DNA of 64,000 nucleotides from Pseudomonas sp. Irchel s3b2 (GTDB lineage Bacteria > Pseudomonadota > Gammaproteobacteria > Pseudomonadales > Pseudomonadaceae), in contig NZ_FYEB01000002.1 of the NCBI RefSeq assembly GCF_900187445.1, forward strand, positions 25,412 through 89,411, in the 5' to 3' direction. Below are positions 54,385-63,779 of this stretch, one piece after another. The notes under the pieces were generated by a model. The model ran no database searches. It saw only the letters and a list, made by a program, of their open reading frames with translations, and was not told where the DNA came from. Every line of letters begins with the position of its first letter. Position 1 is the stretch's first letter. The position numbers and the translations under genes were made by a program.

Positions 54385-56148
54385 ATGCACGCCATCAGTT
54401 TCATTCAGGATCTGGCAGTGATCATGTTGATCGCGGGTGTGGTGACCGTGCTCTTTCATCGTCTCAAACAGCCAGTGGTGCTCGGCTACATCGTCGCCGG
54501 GTTCATCATCGGCCCGCACACACCACCGTTCAGCCTGATCCACGACGAAGCAACCATCAAAACCCTCGCCGAACTCGGGGTGATTTTCCTGATGTTCTGC
54601 CTGGGCCTGGAATTCAGCCTGCGCAAGCTGTTCAAGGTTGGCGCCACGGCATTCATCGCAGCGTTCCTGGAAATCGTCCTGATGATCTGGATCGGCTATG
54701 AAATCGGCCGCTGGTTCGACTGGAACACCATGGACTCGCTGTTCCTCGGCGCGATCCTGGCGATTTCCTCGACCACCATCATCGTCAAGGCGCTCAACGA
54801 CCTGAAGATGAAGAACGAGCGTTTTGCCCAACTGATCTTCGGCGTACTGATCGTCGAAGACATCCTCGGTATCGGCATCATCGCGTTGCTGTCGAGCATC
54901 GCGGTCAGCGGCACCGTCAGTTCCGGCGAAGTGTTTTCCACGGTTGGCAAGCTTTCACTGTTCATGATTGTCGCACTGGTTATTGGCATTCTGCTGGTGC
55001 CGCGACTACTGGCCTACGTGGCGAAATTCGAAAGTAACGAAATGCTGCTGATCACCGTACTGGGCCTGTGTTTCGGCTTTTGCCTGTTGGTGGTCAAACT
55101 TGAATACAGCATGGTCCTCGGCGCGTTCCTGATCGGCGCAATCATGGCCGAATCGCGGCAACTGCTGAAGATTGAGCAGTTGATCGAGCCGGTTCGCGAC
55201 TTGTTCAGTGCGATTTTCTTCGTCGCTATCGGCCTGATGCTCGACCCGATGATCTTGCTGCAATACGCCTGGCCGATCGCCGTGATCACCGTGGCTGTGG
55301 TGCTGGGCAAGATGTTGTCCTGCGGCCTCGGTGCCTTTATCGCCGGCAATGACGGACGCACCTCACTGCGCGTGGGGATGGGGCTTTCACAGATTGGCGA
55401 ATTTTCTTTCATCATCGCCGCGTTGGGTATGACGCTGCAGGTCACCAGCAACTTTCTCTATCCGGTGGCGGTGGCTGTTTCGGTGATCACCACGCTGTTG
55501 ACGCCGTACCTGATTCGCGCCGCCGATCCGCTGTCGATCAAGCTTGCTGCAGTGGTGCCGCAGCGTCTGGCCCGTGTGTTGGGTATGTATGGCGAATGGC
55601 TGCGCAGCATTCAGCCTCAGGGCGAGGGCGCACTGTTGGCGTCGATGATTCGACGGATTCTGTTGCAGGTAGGGGTCAATCTGGCGTTGGTGATTGCGAT
55701 CTTTCTCTCGGGCGCGTTCTTCGCCGAGCGCATGTCCGTTTACCTACAGGACTGGATCAGCGATCCGAGCTGGCAGAAAGCGTTGATCTGGGGCGGGGCG
55801 TTGCTGTTGTCACTGCCGTTCCTGATCGCCGCTTATCGCAAGCTCAAGGCGCTGTCGATGTTGCTGGCAGAGATGGGCGTGAGGCCGGAAATGGCTGGCC
55901 GCCACACACAGCGAGTGCGTCGGGTGATCGGCGAAGTGATCCCGATCCTCTCGCTGTTGGTGATTTTCCTGCTGCTGGCAGCCTTGTCGGCCAGTATTCT
56001 GCCGACCAACAAGTTGCTGGTGCTGATCGTCATAGTCGCGGCCGCGGTGGCGGCGCTGCTCTGGCGCTGGTTCATCCGCGTGCATACGCGGATGCAGGTG
56101 GCCTTGCTGGAAACGCTGGACAACCACAACGATTCGGCCGGGCATTGA
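54385..56148 (+). CDS. CPA2-family cation:proton antiporter
   Basis: The 587-residue membrane protein starts at ATG 54385 (MHAISFIQDLAVIML), preceded by AAGGAG; the longer frame to 54220 is rejected. About twelve membrane segments fill residues 5-385, with the LEFSLRKLFK and SSTTIIVKALND motifs of Kef/NapA-type exchangers. Residues about 430-585 add further membrane segments instead of the RCK (TrkA-N) domain of KefB/KefC. It likely exchanges K+ or Na+ for H+ without nucleotide control. Confidence 0.9.
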   Translation: MHAISFIQDLAVIMLIAGVVTVLFHRLKQPVVLGYIVAGFIIGPHTPPFSLIHDEATIKTLAELGVIFLMFCLGLEFSLRKLFKVGATAFIAAFLEIVLMIWIGYEIGRWFDWNTMDSLFLGAILAISSTTIIVKALNDLKMKNERFAQLIFGVLIVEDILGIGIIALLSSIAVSGTVSSGEVFSTVGKLSLFMIVALVIGILLVPRLLAYVAKFESNEMLLITVLGLCFGFCLLVVKLEYSMVLGAFLIGAIMAESRQLLKIEQLIEPVRDLFSAIFFVAIGLMLDPMILLQYAWPIAVITVAVVLGKMLSCGLGAFIAGNDGRTSLRVGMGLSQIGEFSFIIAALGMTLQVTSNFLYPVAVAVSVITTLLTPYLIRAADPLSIKLAAVVPQRLARVLGMYGEWLRSIQPQGEGALLASMIRRILLQVGVNLALVIAIFLSGAFFAERMSVYLQDWISDPSWQKALIWGGALLLSLPFLIAAYRKLKALSMLLAEMGVRPEMAGRHTQRVRRVIGEVIPILSLLVIFLLLAALSASILPTNKLLVLIVIVAAAVAALLWRWFIRVHTRMQVALLETLDNHNDSAGH

Positions 56149-56166
56149 TTACAGCGGGCAGACGGC

Positions 56167-56574
56167 TCAGCTTTCCAGCCAGACGTCCCGCGCCCAGTGC
56201 CATACCGATTCCCAGGTTTCTTCGGCGATCAGTTCTTCCTCAGCCAGCCACAGCACCACGGTGCCGTCTTCTTCAACCAGGTAGTAATTGTCACCGTCCT
56301 GGCAGATCGGAATCATGCTGCGATCGACGCCAGCATCCCAGGCGTTGGCGGCAACGTCTGGCAGGTAGGTGTGGGACTGCGGGTCGGTGACGGTCACCGG
56401 CTCCAGGCTGCCGTAGACCACGTCGCTGACGGTCAGCAAAAACTCTCTGAAGACGAACGGGATGTCGATGAACAGTTGCTCTTCGATTTCCACAATCTGA
56501 TCTTCGTCAGGCAACTCCAAGGGGACCGGTACCGGTTCGTTGGCTTCACGCAGTTGTTCGATGATTTCTTCCAC
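56167..56574 (-). CDS. SMI1/KNR4 family protein
   Basis: The 135-residue acidic protein has the SMI1/KNR4 fold signature: LPDEDQIVEIEEQLFIDIPFVFREFLLTVSDVVYGSL (split over the entry helices) and MIPICQDGDNYYLVEEDGTVVLW. Such proteins are immunity proteins or regulatory binders. No toxin gene is adjacent. It converges on the antiporter gene with an 18-bp gap. Confidence 0.85.
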   Translation of the reverse strand: MEEIIEQLREANEPVPVPLELPDEDQIVEIEEQLFIDIPFVFREFLLTVSDVVYGSLEPVTVTDPQSHTYLPDVAANAWDAGVDRSMIPICQDGDNYYLVEEDGTVVLWLAEEELIAEETWESVWHWARDVWLES

Positions 56575-56657
56575 GTCCGGGATCCTCTTGCTTGAATGGC
56601 GCGGTTTAGTTGGGGCGGTTTATACAGTAGCTCGCTATAGATGCAACCGCGAAATAG

Positions 56658-56683
56658 AAAACCCCGGCCGGGGCCGGGGTTTT
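56658..56683. terminator. Strong bidirectional-looking terminator after the Tim44-like gene
   Basis: AAAACCCCGGC (56658-56668) pairs with GCCGGGGTTTT (56673-56683) around a four-base loop. On the minus strand it lies 28 bp after the Tim44-like stop and is followed by TTTTCTATTT. Confidence 0.9.
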
Positions 56684-56711
56684 ATTACAACAGGTGAAAC
56701 GCGGGAAGTGA

Positions 56712-57587
56712 TCAGCCGTTCTGGCGGATACCGGCCACCAGCCAAGGCTGGTTTTCGCCCTGTTGACGTTCCATGTTCCAGCTTTCGCTGAACACTTCGC
56801 CCTGATCGAAGCGCGAGGACTTCGACACGCCGCTGAAGGTCAGGGTGGCGATGGTCTTGTCCGCACGGTCATCGACGCCGTCCAGTTGTACCTGGAGATT
56901 ATCGATGTAGGTCGACTGGAAGCCGTCGCCCAGATCGGCACGTTCGCGCTTGAGGAACTCCAGCAACTGCGGAGTCACGAACTCGGCGATCTTGTCCATT
57001 TCGTTAGCGTCCCAATGCTGCTGCAGGGACTGGAAGTGGTTGCGGGCCGCTTCAATGAAGTTGTTTTCATTGAACCAGGCTGGCGCGTTGATCACCGGAC
57101 GAGCGGCAGCAGGTGCAGCCGAACCGCCGAAGATCGAACCGCCCGCAGGCTTGTTCTCGAACACTTCACGTTGCATCGGCGCATGGCCTGCCGGAGCCAT
57201 GTGCTCCTGCTGCTTGCGACGACGTGCGGCGATGAAGCGGAAGACCAGAAAGGCGATGACCGCCATGATCAGGATGTCGAAGATCTGCATGCCCTGGAAG
57301 CCGTCGCCCATGAACATGGAGGCCAGCAGGCCACCGGCAGCAATACCGGCCAGAGGGCCGAGCCAGCGCGAAGCACCGCTGGCCTTGGTCGCGGCGCCAG
57401 CAGCACCGGCCGCGCCCGCAGTGGCAGCAGCGCCGCCTGCAGCAGAAGAAGGAGCCATTTGGCTGGTCTGGTGAGTCGGCGCAGCGCCGGAGCTCTTGCC
57501 GCCACCAAAGCGCTTGGCGGCATTGGCGTCGAGGCTCATCGTCAGGCCAATGCACAACGCCATGGCGATGCTAAGAAAACGTTTCAT
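56712..57587 (-). CDS. Tim44-like domain protein
   Basis: The 291-residue protein has a signal peptide (MKRFLSIAMALCIGLTMSLDANA), an Ala/Gly-rich linker, one or two membrane helices (about 95-135) and a Tim44-like domain (about 165-290; FIEAARNHFQSLQQHWDANEMDKI). Bacterial relatives bind the membrane; no protein-import role is known in Pseudomonas. ATG 57587 is preferred over 57602. Confidence 0.88.
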   Translation of the reverse strand: MKRFLSIAMALCIGLTMSLDANAAKRFGGGKSSGAAPTHQTSQMAPSSAAGGAAATAGAAGAAGAATKASGASRWLGPLAGIAAGGLLASMFMGDGFQGMQIFDILIMAVIAFLVFRFIAARRRKQQEHMAPAGHAPMQREVFENKPAGGSIFGGSAAPAAARPVINAPAWFNENNFIEAARNHFQSLQQHWDANEMDKIAEFVTPQLLEFLKRERADLGDGFQSTYIDNLQVQLDGVDDRADKTIATLTFSGVSKSSRFDQGEVFSESWNMERQQGENQPWLVAGIRQNG

Positions 57588-57900
57588 AAAGGGAATTCTC
57601 ATTTGTGGAAGGCACGCGCGCCATGTTGCACAGCTGAAGTGTTACTGGCTAGCGCCAGAGTGTTTCGGGCTTTTGCCTGACAGGTTGTGTTCAGCTTCAA
57701 TCAGCGCAATAAGTCCTGTTAACTTTGGTCTGTAGGGCGAGTGGGTAAGTTCTGTAGGAAAAACGGCCAGCGCCACTGCGCGATCAAACTGTGGGAGCGA
57801 GCCTGCTCGCGATAGCTGCACCGCGCAATAGCAGAAACACCGCGTCATCGTTCATCGCGAGCAGGCTCGCTCCCACAGAAATCCTCCCTGACGTTCGCCA
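57588..57900. other. Intergenic gap holding a REP element
   Basis: The 313-bp gap between the Tim44-like start and the uvrD stop contains the inverted repeat listed separately. The first 200 bases must carry the promoter of the Tim44-like gene on the minus strand; I cannot place it. No coding frame is convincing. Confidence 0.7.
57789..57878. repeat. REP-type inverted repeat, 25-bp perfect arms
   Basis: Arms at 57789-57813 and 57854-57878 are exact reverse complements; core GGGAGCGAGCCTGCTCGCGA. It follows uvrD on the minus strand and probably marks the end of its mRNA. Confidence 0.9.
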
Positions 57901-60084
57901 TTAAACGGCTTCCAGCTTGGCGTAACCCAGCATCAACCACTTGCTGCCTTCGCTGAAGTTCACTTGCACCCGTGCCTGAGCGCCGGCGCCTTCGAAATTC
58001 AGAATCACCCCATCGCCGAACACGGAGTGCCGCACAGTCTGACCGAGGCTGAACCCGGTGTCCGGGATCTCGCTGCCGCCGAACAGGCTGCTGGAACTCT
58101 GCTGCTGACCACCGCCGAACGGACGGCTGACGCTGTTGGACAGCCGCACTTCCTGGATCAGGCCTTTCGGCACTTCACGTACGAAACGCGACACCTTGTT
58201 GTAGGTCTCGCTGCCGTACAGACGTCGGGTTTCAGCATAGGTCAGCACCAGATTCTGCATCGCCCGGGTGATACCGACATAGGCCAGGCGGCGTTCCTCT
58301 TCAAGACGGCCGGGTTCTTCCAGACTCATCTTGTGCGGAAACAGGCCTTCTTCCATGCCCACCAGAAATACATAAGGGAATTCCAGGCCCTTGGCGCTGT
58401 GCAAGGTCATCAACTGAATGCTGTCTTCGTGCTCGTCGGCCTGGGTATCTCCGGCTTCCAGCGAGGCATGACCGAGGAATGCTGACAGTGGCGACTGCTC
58501 TTCATCCTCTTCCGGATTTTCGAAGTTGCGCGCGGCGCTGACCAGTTCCTCAAGGTTTTCTACCCGAGCCTGGCCTTTCTCGCCCTTTTCCGCCTGGTGA
58601 TAGGCAATCAGCCCCGACTGCTCGATGACGGTTTGGGTCATCAAATGCAGCGGCATTTCCAGGCACTTGGCGGCGAGGTCCTCGATCAGCTCCATAAATG
58701 CCCCTATGGCACCACCAGCGCGACCAGTCAGGCCTTTGTTGGCCACCAGCTGACGCATGGCTTCCCACATTGACACATGGCTGTGGCGCGCATGATCACG
58801 GATCGCTTCGACGGTTTTTTCGCCAATGCCGCGGGCCGGAACGTTAATCACCCGCTCCAGGGCCGCATCGTTTCCACGGCCTTCCAGCAAACGCAGGTAC
58901 GCCATGGCGTTCTTGATTTCTGCTCGTTCGAAGAAGCGCTGGCCGCCATAAATGCGATACGGAATGCGCTCGCGCAGCAAGGCTTCTTCTAAAACGCGCG
59001 ATTGGGCGTTGGAGCGGTACAAAATCGCGATATCGCTACGAGCCAAGCCGGTTTTCAGCGCGCTTTCAATGGTTTCAACCACGTAGCGTGCTTCGTCGTG
59101 TTCATTGAAGGCTGCGTACAGATTGATCGCTTCGCCTTCGCCGCCATCGGTCCACAGCTCTTTGCCCATGCGCCCGGTATTGTTGGCGATCAGCGCGTTG
59201 GCAGCTTTGAGGATCCCGGCCGTGGAGCGGTAGTTTTGCTCCAGACGAATGATCTGGGCATCCGGGAAGTCGTCGGAATACTGATAAATGTTCTCGATTT
59301 TCGCGCCACGCCAGCCGTAGATCGACTGGTCGTCGTCGCCGACCACCATCAGGCTGTCGCCACCCTTGGCCAGTAGACGCAACCAGGCATACTGCACGGC
59401 GTTGGTGTCCTGGAACTCGTCCACCAGAATGTGCCGGAAGCGCTTCTGATAATGAGCGAGCAGGCCCGGGTTATCGCGCCACAGATCGAGGGCGCGCAGC
59501 AGCAGTTCCGAGAAGTCGATGACGCCGGCGCGCAGGCATGCGGCCTCATAGGCTTCATAAATGCTGCGCATGGTCGCCAGGAACAGATCGCCGCTGGCTT
59601 GAATGTGTTGCGGACGTAGACCTTCGTCTTTCTGCCCGTTGATGAACCACTGGGCCTGCCGGACCGGCCAGCGTTGCTCGTCCAGGCCCAGCTCGCGGAT
59701 CACCCGCTTGACCAGCCGTTGCTGGTCGTCGCTGTCGAGAATCTGGAAGGTCTGGCTCAGGCCGGCTTCCTGCCAGTGCGCCCGCAGCAAGCGGTGCGCC
59801 AGGCCGTGGAAGGTGCCGACCCACATGCCGGCCGGGTTGATACCCATCAGCTGCTCGATGCGATGACGCATCTCGGCAGCAGCCTTGTTGGTGAAGGTCA
59901 CCGACAGAATGGAGTGGGGCGAGGCGTTTTCGACCTGGATCAACCAGGCGATACGGTGCACCAGCACTCGGGTTTTACCGGAGCCAGCACCGGCCAGGAC
60001 CAACTGACGACCCACGGAGGCAGCTACGGCCTGACGTTGGGCATCGTTGAGGGAGTTCAGCAGAAGGGAGAGATCATCGCGCAT
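57901..60084 (-). CDS. uvrD: DNA helicase II UvrD
   Basis: The 727-residue SF1A helicase acts in nucleotide-excision and mismatch repair. It has Walker A AGAGSGKTR, motif II VDEFQDTN, motif III VVGDDDQSIYGWRGA, motif IV EQNYRS, and motifs V/VI (LMTLHSAKGLEFPYVFLVGMEEGLFP as two blocks, VGITRA). The C-terminus ends in the RNA-polymerase-binding Tudor-like tail (VRHSVFGDGVILNFEG). It is complete. Confidence 0.97.
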   Translation of the reverse strand: MRDDLSLLLNSLNDAQRQAVAASVGRQLVLAGAGSGKTRVLVHRIAWLIQVENASPHSILSVTFTNKAAAEMRHRIEQLMGINPAGMWVGTFHGLAHRLLRAHWQEAGLSQTFQILDSDDQQRLVKRVIRELGLDEQRWPVRQAQWFINGQKDEGLRPQHIQASGDLFLATMRSIYEAYEAACLRAGVIDFSELLLRALDLWRDNPGLLAHYQKRFRHILVDEFQDTNAVQYAWLRLLAKGGDSLMVVGDDDQSIYGWRGAKIENIYQYSDDFPDAQIIRLEQNYRSTAGILKAANALIANNTGRMGKELWTDGGEGEAINLYAAFNEHDEARYVVETIESALKTGLARSDIAILYRSNAQSRVLEEALLRERIPYRIYGGQRFFERAEIKNAMAYLRLLEGRGNDAALERVINVPARGIGEKTVEAIRDHARHSHVSMWEAMRQLVANKGLTGRAGGAIGAFMELIEDLAAKCLEMPLHLMTQTVIEQSGLIAYHQAEKGEKGQARVENLEELVSAARNFENPEEDEEQSPLSAFLGHASLEAGDTQADEHEDSIQLMTLHSAKGLEFPYVFLVGMEEGLFPHKMSLEEPGRLEEERRLAYVGITRAMQNLVLTYAETRRLYGSETYNKVSRFVREVPKGLIQEVRLSNSVSRPFGGGQQQSSSSLFGGSEIPDTGFSLGQTVRHSVFGDGVILNFEGAGAQARVQVNFSEGSKWLMLGYAKLEAV

Positions 60085-60343
60085 CGGGGCATTCTAGGGT
60101 GCGCCGTCACCCCGGGCAAACCGAGCTTTGCATTAGCCGATGAAAGAAGCATCTATGACGACCGGTCGGTCACTGGCTGCAAGCATGGACAGGGCTCGTC
60201 TGGCTGCTTTTGGTGTTGATGCGGGTGGCTGATATTTTTGTCTGTTTTATGACCTGAGGCAGTTTGGTCCGGGCATTTGCTTGTGTATGCTCCGTTCACA
60301 ATTCGGGCTCGCATGCCCCACTATAAGAACAAGAACATTGCCT

Positions 60344-63214
60344 ATGACCCTCAGCTCCGACCTGTCGGGCCCCTCCGTGGAGCCCCGGGTTATCCGCAAA
60401 CAGTACGCCATGGAAATGGCGGTCGAACGCACGCGTCTGCTGTATCAGGGTTCGCTGTTACCTACGCTGTTCATGTTGATCAACGGTCTGGTGTGCGCCG
60501 GGTTGCTCTGGAGCCCGCAGCGTTACTTCGTGGTCAGCGTCTGGCTGATCTGGCTATTGTCGCTGGTGGCGTTGCGAGTGATTCAGGTCGCGGCCTTCGA
60601 TTCGGCGATTCCTCACCGTCAGGTCCATCCGGTCTGGCGTCGCATGTTCATGCTCGGCTCTGCCATGACTGGCCTGACCCTGGCCGGTGCCGGCATCGCG
60701 TTGGTGCCCGCTGACAATTTCATGCAACAAGCCTGGGTGTTCGGCCTGATCGGCGCCGCAGCCCTCTCGGCCAGCGTCGCTTATGCCGTCAGCCTGCCTG
60801 CTTTTCTGTCGTTTACCTTGCCCTGTCTGTTGCCGGCCATCGGCTATCTGTTCTGGGGTGGCGATGAACAGGAACAGGGTTGGGGCTGGTTCGGGCTGAT
60901 TTTGCTGGGTTCGTTGAGCGTGGTCGCCTGGCAGGTCAATCGGCTGATCGATCAAGGGTTGCTGCGGCGCTTTCAAAATCAGGCCCTGATCGAGCACTTG
61001 CAGCAGGCGCAAAGTCGTAGCGATCAGCTCAATCACGAACTGGGTAAGGAAATCGACCAGCGCCGCCGCGCTGAAGACGAATTGCGCGAAACTCAGGTCG
61101 ACCTCGAAAATCGAGTCGCCCAACGCAGTCTGGAGCTGGATGCTGCCAACCAGGCCTTGAGCAAGAGCGAAGCGCGGCTGGCGCTGGCGTTGAAGGCGAG
61201 TGAACTGGGATTGTGGGATTGGAACCTGCAGACAGACGAAGTCCATCACACTCACCTTCAGGAGCTATTTGGCCTGGAGCCGGAATTCGTGACGGCGATG
61301 CTCAGCCACCTCAAACCGCGTCTGCACCCCGACGACTTGCCATCGCTGAAGCGGGCGCTGGTCGAACACTTGAAGGGCCGCAGCGAGGATTATCAGATCG
61401 AGTATCGGGTACGGCACGGCGATGGCCATTGGGTCTGGATCGAGGACCGTGGCCGAGCGGTTGAGCGCGGCGAAAAGGGACGGGTGATCCGCATGGTCGG
61501 CACCCGCCGCGATATCAGTGCCAGCAAGGGCCTGGAAGAGCAGCGACAACTGGCGGCGACGGTGTTCGAGGCCGCCAGTGAAGGCATTGTGATTCTGGAC
61601 CCGAATTACGCGTTGATTGCCATCAATCAGGCCTTCAGTCGAGTGACTGGTTACGACATCGAAGACATGCTCGGGCGCAACGTGGTCGAGTTGCCCTGCA
61701 GTCGCGACGCTCGCCGGCATTACGCAACGATTCGTCAGGCGCTGGAACAGCAGGGCACCTGGCAGGGTGAACTGGTCGAAACCCGTAAGAATGGTGAGTT
61801 GTATCCACAATGGCTGCAACTGAATGCCGTACGCGATAAGCGGGGAAATGTAAGTCATATTGTCGGCTTCTTCGCCGATCTGTCCGCCAGGCGTGAATCC
61901 GAAGAGCGTATGCGTTACCTCGCTCATTATGATGAGCTCACGGGCTTGGCCAACCGTGCGTTGTTCCGTGAACGGCTGCAAGAGGCTCATCAGCGGGTGC
62001 ACCAGGGCGGGCGTCGTAGTCTGGCGTTACTGCACATCAATCTGGACCGTTTCAAGCTCCTCAACGACAGCCTCGGTCACGAAATTGCCGATCAGCTATT
62101 ACAGAAAATGGCTCGACGGTTAGTCAATGCGCTACCGGAAGCGGACACCATTGCCCGTTTGTCCGGCGATGAATTTGCGGTGCTGTTCGATGCCTACGGC
62201 AACCTGTCGAGCCTGGCGCGCGTGGCGACCCGTTTGTCGACCAAGCTGCGATTGCCAATCACCGTCGAGGGTCATGAATTGGTGGTGAGCGTGTCGATGG
62301 GCATCAGCCTGTTGCCAGACACCGCACGGGACACTTCCGCGCTGGTCAGCCAGTCGAACATGGCCATGCAGCATGCCAAACACTTGGGCGGCAACAACTT
62401 CCAGTTCTATACACACAGCCTGCAAGCCAGCACGCTCGAGCGTTTTCAGCTCGAAAACCAGTTGCGCAAAGCCATCGAAGAAAAGCAGTTGAACGTGTTT
62501 TATCAACCGAAACTCTGCCTCGCCACCGGTCGGCTGAATGCCGCCGAGGCGTTGGTACGCTGGAGCCACCCGACCTTGGGCCAGGTACCGCCGGGGGATT
62601 TCATCGGTCTGGCCGAGGAAACCGGGCTGATCGGCGCTATCGGCGAATTCGTTTTGCGCCAGGCCTGTTGGCAAGCGTGTGAGTGGCAGCGACAGGGACT
62701 GGAGCCGATTCGGGTGTCGGTCAACCTCTCGGTGCATCAATTGCGTCAGGGAAAACTGGTCAGCCTGGTGCGCCAGGTGCTGGAGGAAACCGGCCTGGCG
62801 CCGCATTACCTGGAACTGGAGCTCACCGAGAGCCAGCTGTTGGATAGCGTCGAGCACATCATTGCGACCTTCCAGCAGTTGCGTGATCTTGGGGTGAAGC
62901 TGGCGATCGATGATTTCGGCACCGGTTATTCATCCCTGAGTTACCTCAAACGGATTCCGGTGGATTACGTGAAGATCGATCAGGCGTTTATCCGTGGTCT
63001 GGGGGAGAGCAGTGAGGATGCGGCGATCACCCGGGCGATCATTGCCATGGCTCATGGCCTGTCGTTGAAGGTTGTGGCAGAAGGGGTCGAGCGTCGTGAG
63101 CAGCTTGAATTCCTCAAGAATGAGCACTGCGATGAGGTGCAAGGGTATCTGATCAGTCGGCCCATCGAGGCAGATGGATTGACGGCTCTGCTGCGAGAGC
63201 AATGCGCTGTGTGA
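60344..63214 (+). CDS. Membrane GGDEF/EAL protein with PAS domains (PA5442-like)
   Basis: The 956-residue protein has an N-terminal membrane domain (about 30-210, six helices), a coiled coil (about 215-275), two PAS domains (about 285-400 and 405-525), a GGDEF domain and an EAL domain. The GGDEF motif is SGDEF at 607-611, so cyclase activity is doubtful. The EAL domain keeps E735 in EALVRW, plus NLSVHQ, ELTES, DDFGTGYSS, KID and EGVE, so c-di-GMP hydrolysis is likely. It is divergent from uvrD, as in P. aeruginosa PA5442/PA5443. Confidence 0.93.
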   Translation: MTLSSDLSGPSVEPRVIRKQYAMEMAVERTRLLYQGSLLPTLFMLINGLVCAGLLWSPQRYFVVSVWLIWLLSLVALRVIQVAAFDSAIPHRQVHPVWRRMFMLGSAMTGLTLAGAGIALVPADNFMQQAWVFGLIGAAALSASVAYAVSLPAFLSFTLPCLLPAIGYLFWGGDEQEQGWGWFGLILLGSLSVVAWQVNRLIDQGLLRRFQNQALIEHLQQAQSRSDQLNHELGKEIDQRRRAEDELRETQVDLENRVAQRSLELDAANQALSKSEARLALALKASELGLWDWNLQTDEVHHTHLQELFGLEPEFVTAMLSHLKPRLHPDDLPSLKRALVEHLKGRSEDYQIEYRVRHGDGHWVWIEDRGRAVERGEKGRVIRMVGTRRDISASKGLEEQRQLAATVFEAASEGIVILDPNYALIAINQAFSRVTGYDIEDMLGRNVVELPCSRDARRHYATIRQALEQQGTWQGELVETRKNGELYPQWLQLNAVRDKRGNVSHIVGFFADLSARRESEERMRYLAHYDELTGLANRALFRERLQEAHQRVHQGGRRSLALLHINLDRFKLLNDSLGHEIADQLLQKMARRLVNALPEADTIARLSGDEFAVLFDAYGNLSSLARVATRLSTKLRLPITVEGHELVVSVSMGISLLPDTARDTSALVSQSNMAMQHAKHLGGNNFQFYTHSLQASTLERFQLENQLRKAIEEKQLNVFYQPKLCLATGRLNAAEALVRWSHPTLGQVPPGDFIGLAEETGLIGAIGEFVLRQACWQACEWQRQGLEPIRVSVNLSVHQLRQGKLVSLVRQVLEETGLAPHYLELELTESQLLDSVEHIIATFQQLRDLGVKLAIDDFGTGYSSLSYLKRIPVDYVKIDQAFIRGLGESSEDAAITRAIIAMAHGLSLKVVAEGVERREQLEFLKNEHCDEVQGYLISRPIEADGLTALLREQCAV

Positions 63215-63276
63215 ATGGCTCAACTTCCCGCCGGACATATTCGGTGTCGACGGGAAGCCAGGAAGCTAATGGGTTA

Positions 63277-63591
63277 TTAGTGGGTAATTAGAACTTTGTC
63301 GATGTGGTGCAGCAACTTTCCTTCGTGGAAAATGCTGACGCCAGTGATGTTTGAATCGCCCAGTGCTTTATATTCAACAACTTTATCTGTTAAGACTTGC
63401 AGGGAAGCTTCACTGGAAGTTTCCAGTTTAAGCTCAAGGCGCAGATCGAAGGATTTATCTTGCAGTGCGGTCATTTCCAGCTTTGGTGTGATGCCGGTAT
63501 GGGCAACGGTTACGGTGCCAAAGGTGCGGAACGAAGCGGCGCCGGGCATGCGATCGATTTGTGCGGTCCAGTCTTTTGTTTTAATAGTCAT
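63277..63591 (-). CDS. Small protein of unknown function in an AT-rich segment
   Basis: The 104-residue soluble protein has a strong AAAGGAG before its ATG. It is beta-rich (FRTFGTVTVAHTGITPKLEM; FDLRLELKLETSS; SIFHEGKLLHHIDKV) and I recognise no family. GC is clearly lower than in its neighbours, and the flanking bases 63592-63780 are AT-rich too, so it may be a recent arrival. It lies beside a truncated hexR. Confidence 0.65.
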   Translation of the reverse strand: MTIKTKDWTAQIDRMPGAASFRTFGTVTVAHTGITPKLEMTALQDKSFDLRLELKLETSSEASLQVLTDKVVEYKALGDSNITGVSIFHEGKLLHHIDKVLITH

Positions 63592-63779
63592 AATGTGTAG
63601 CTCCTTTAATTAAGTTTTTGCTTCCTGCCCAATCAATATATCCAACTCAACTTGTGAGTGGTTGATATTTGTTGGTTGGATTTGTAAGGCTGTATGTTTT
63701 TTTGTGCTCTGATGAACTAACAAAGTTTGAATCTTAAAGCGCGCCGTATTTGATTTTTACCGTTCAAGACATGCACTGA

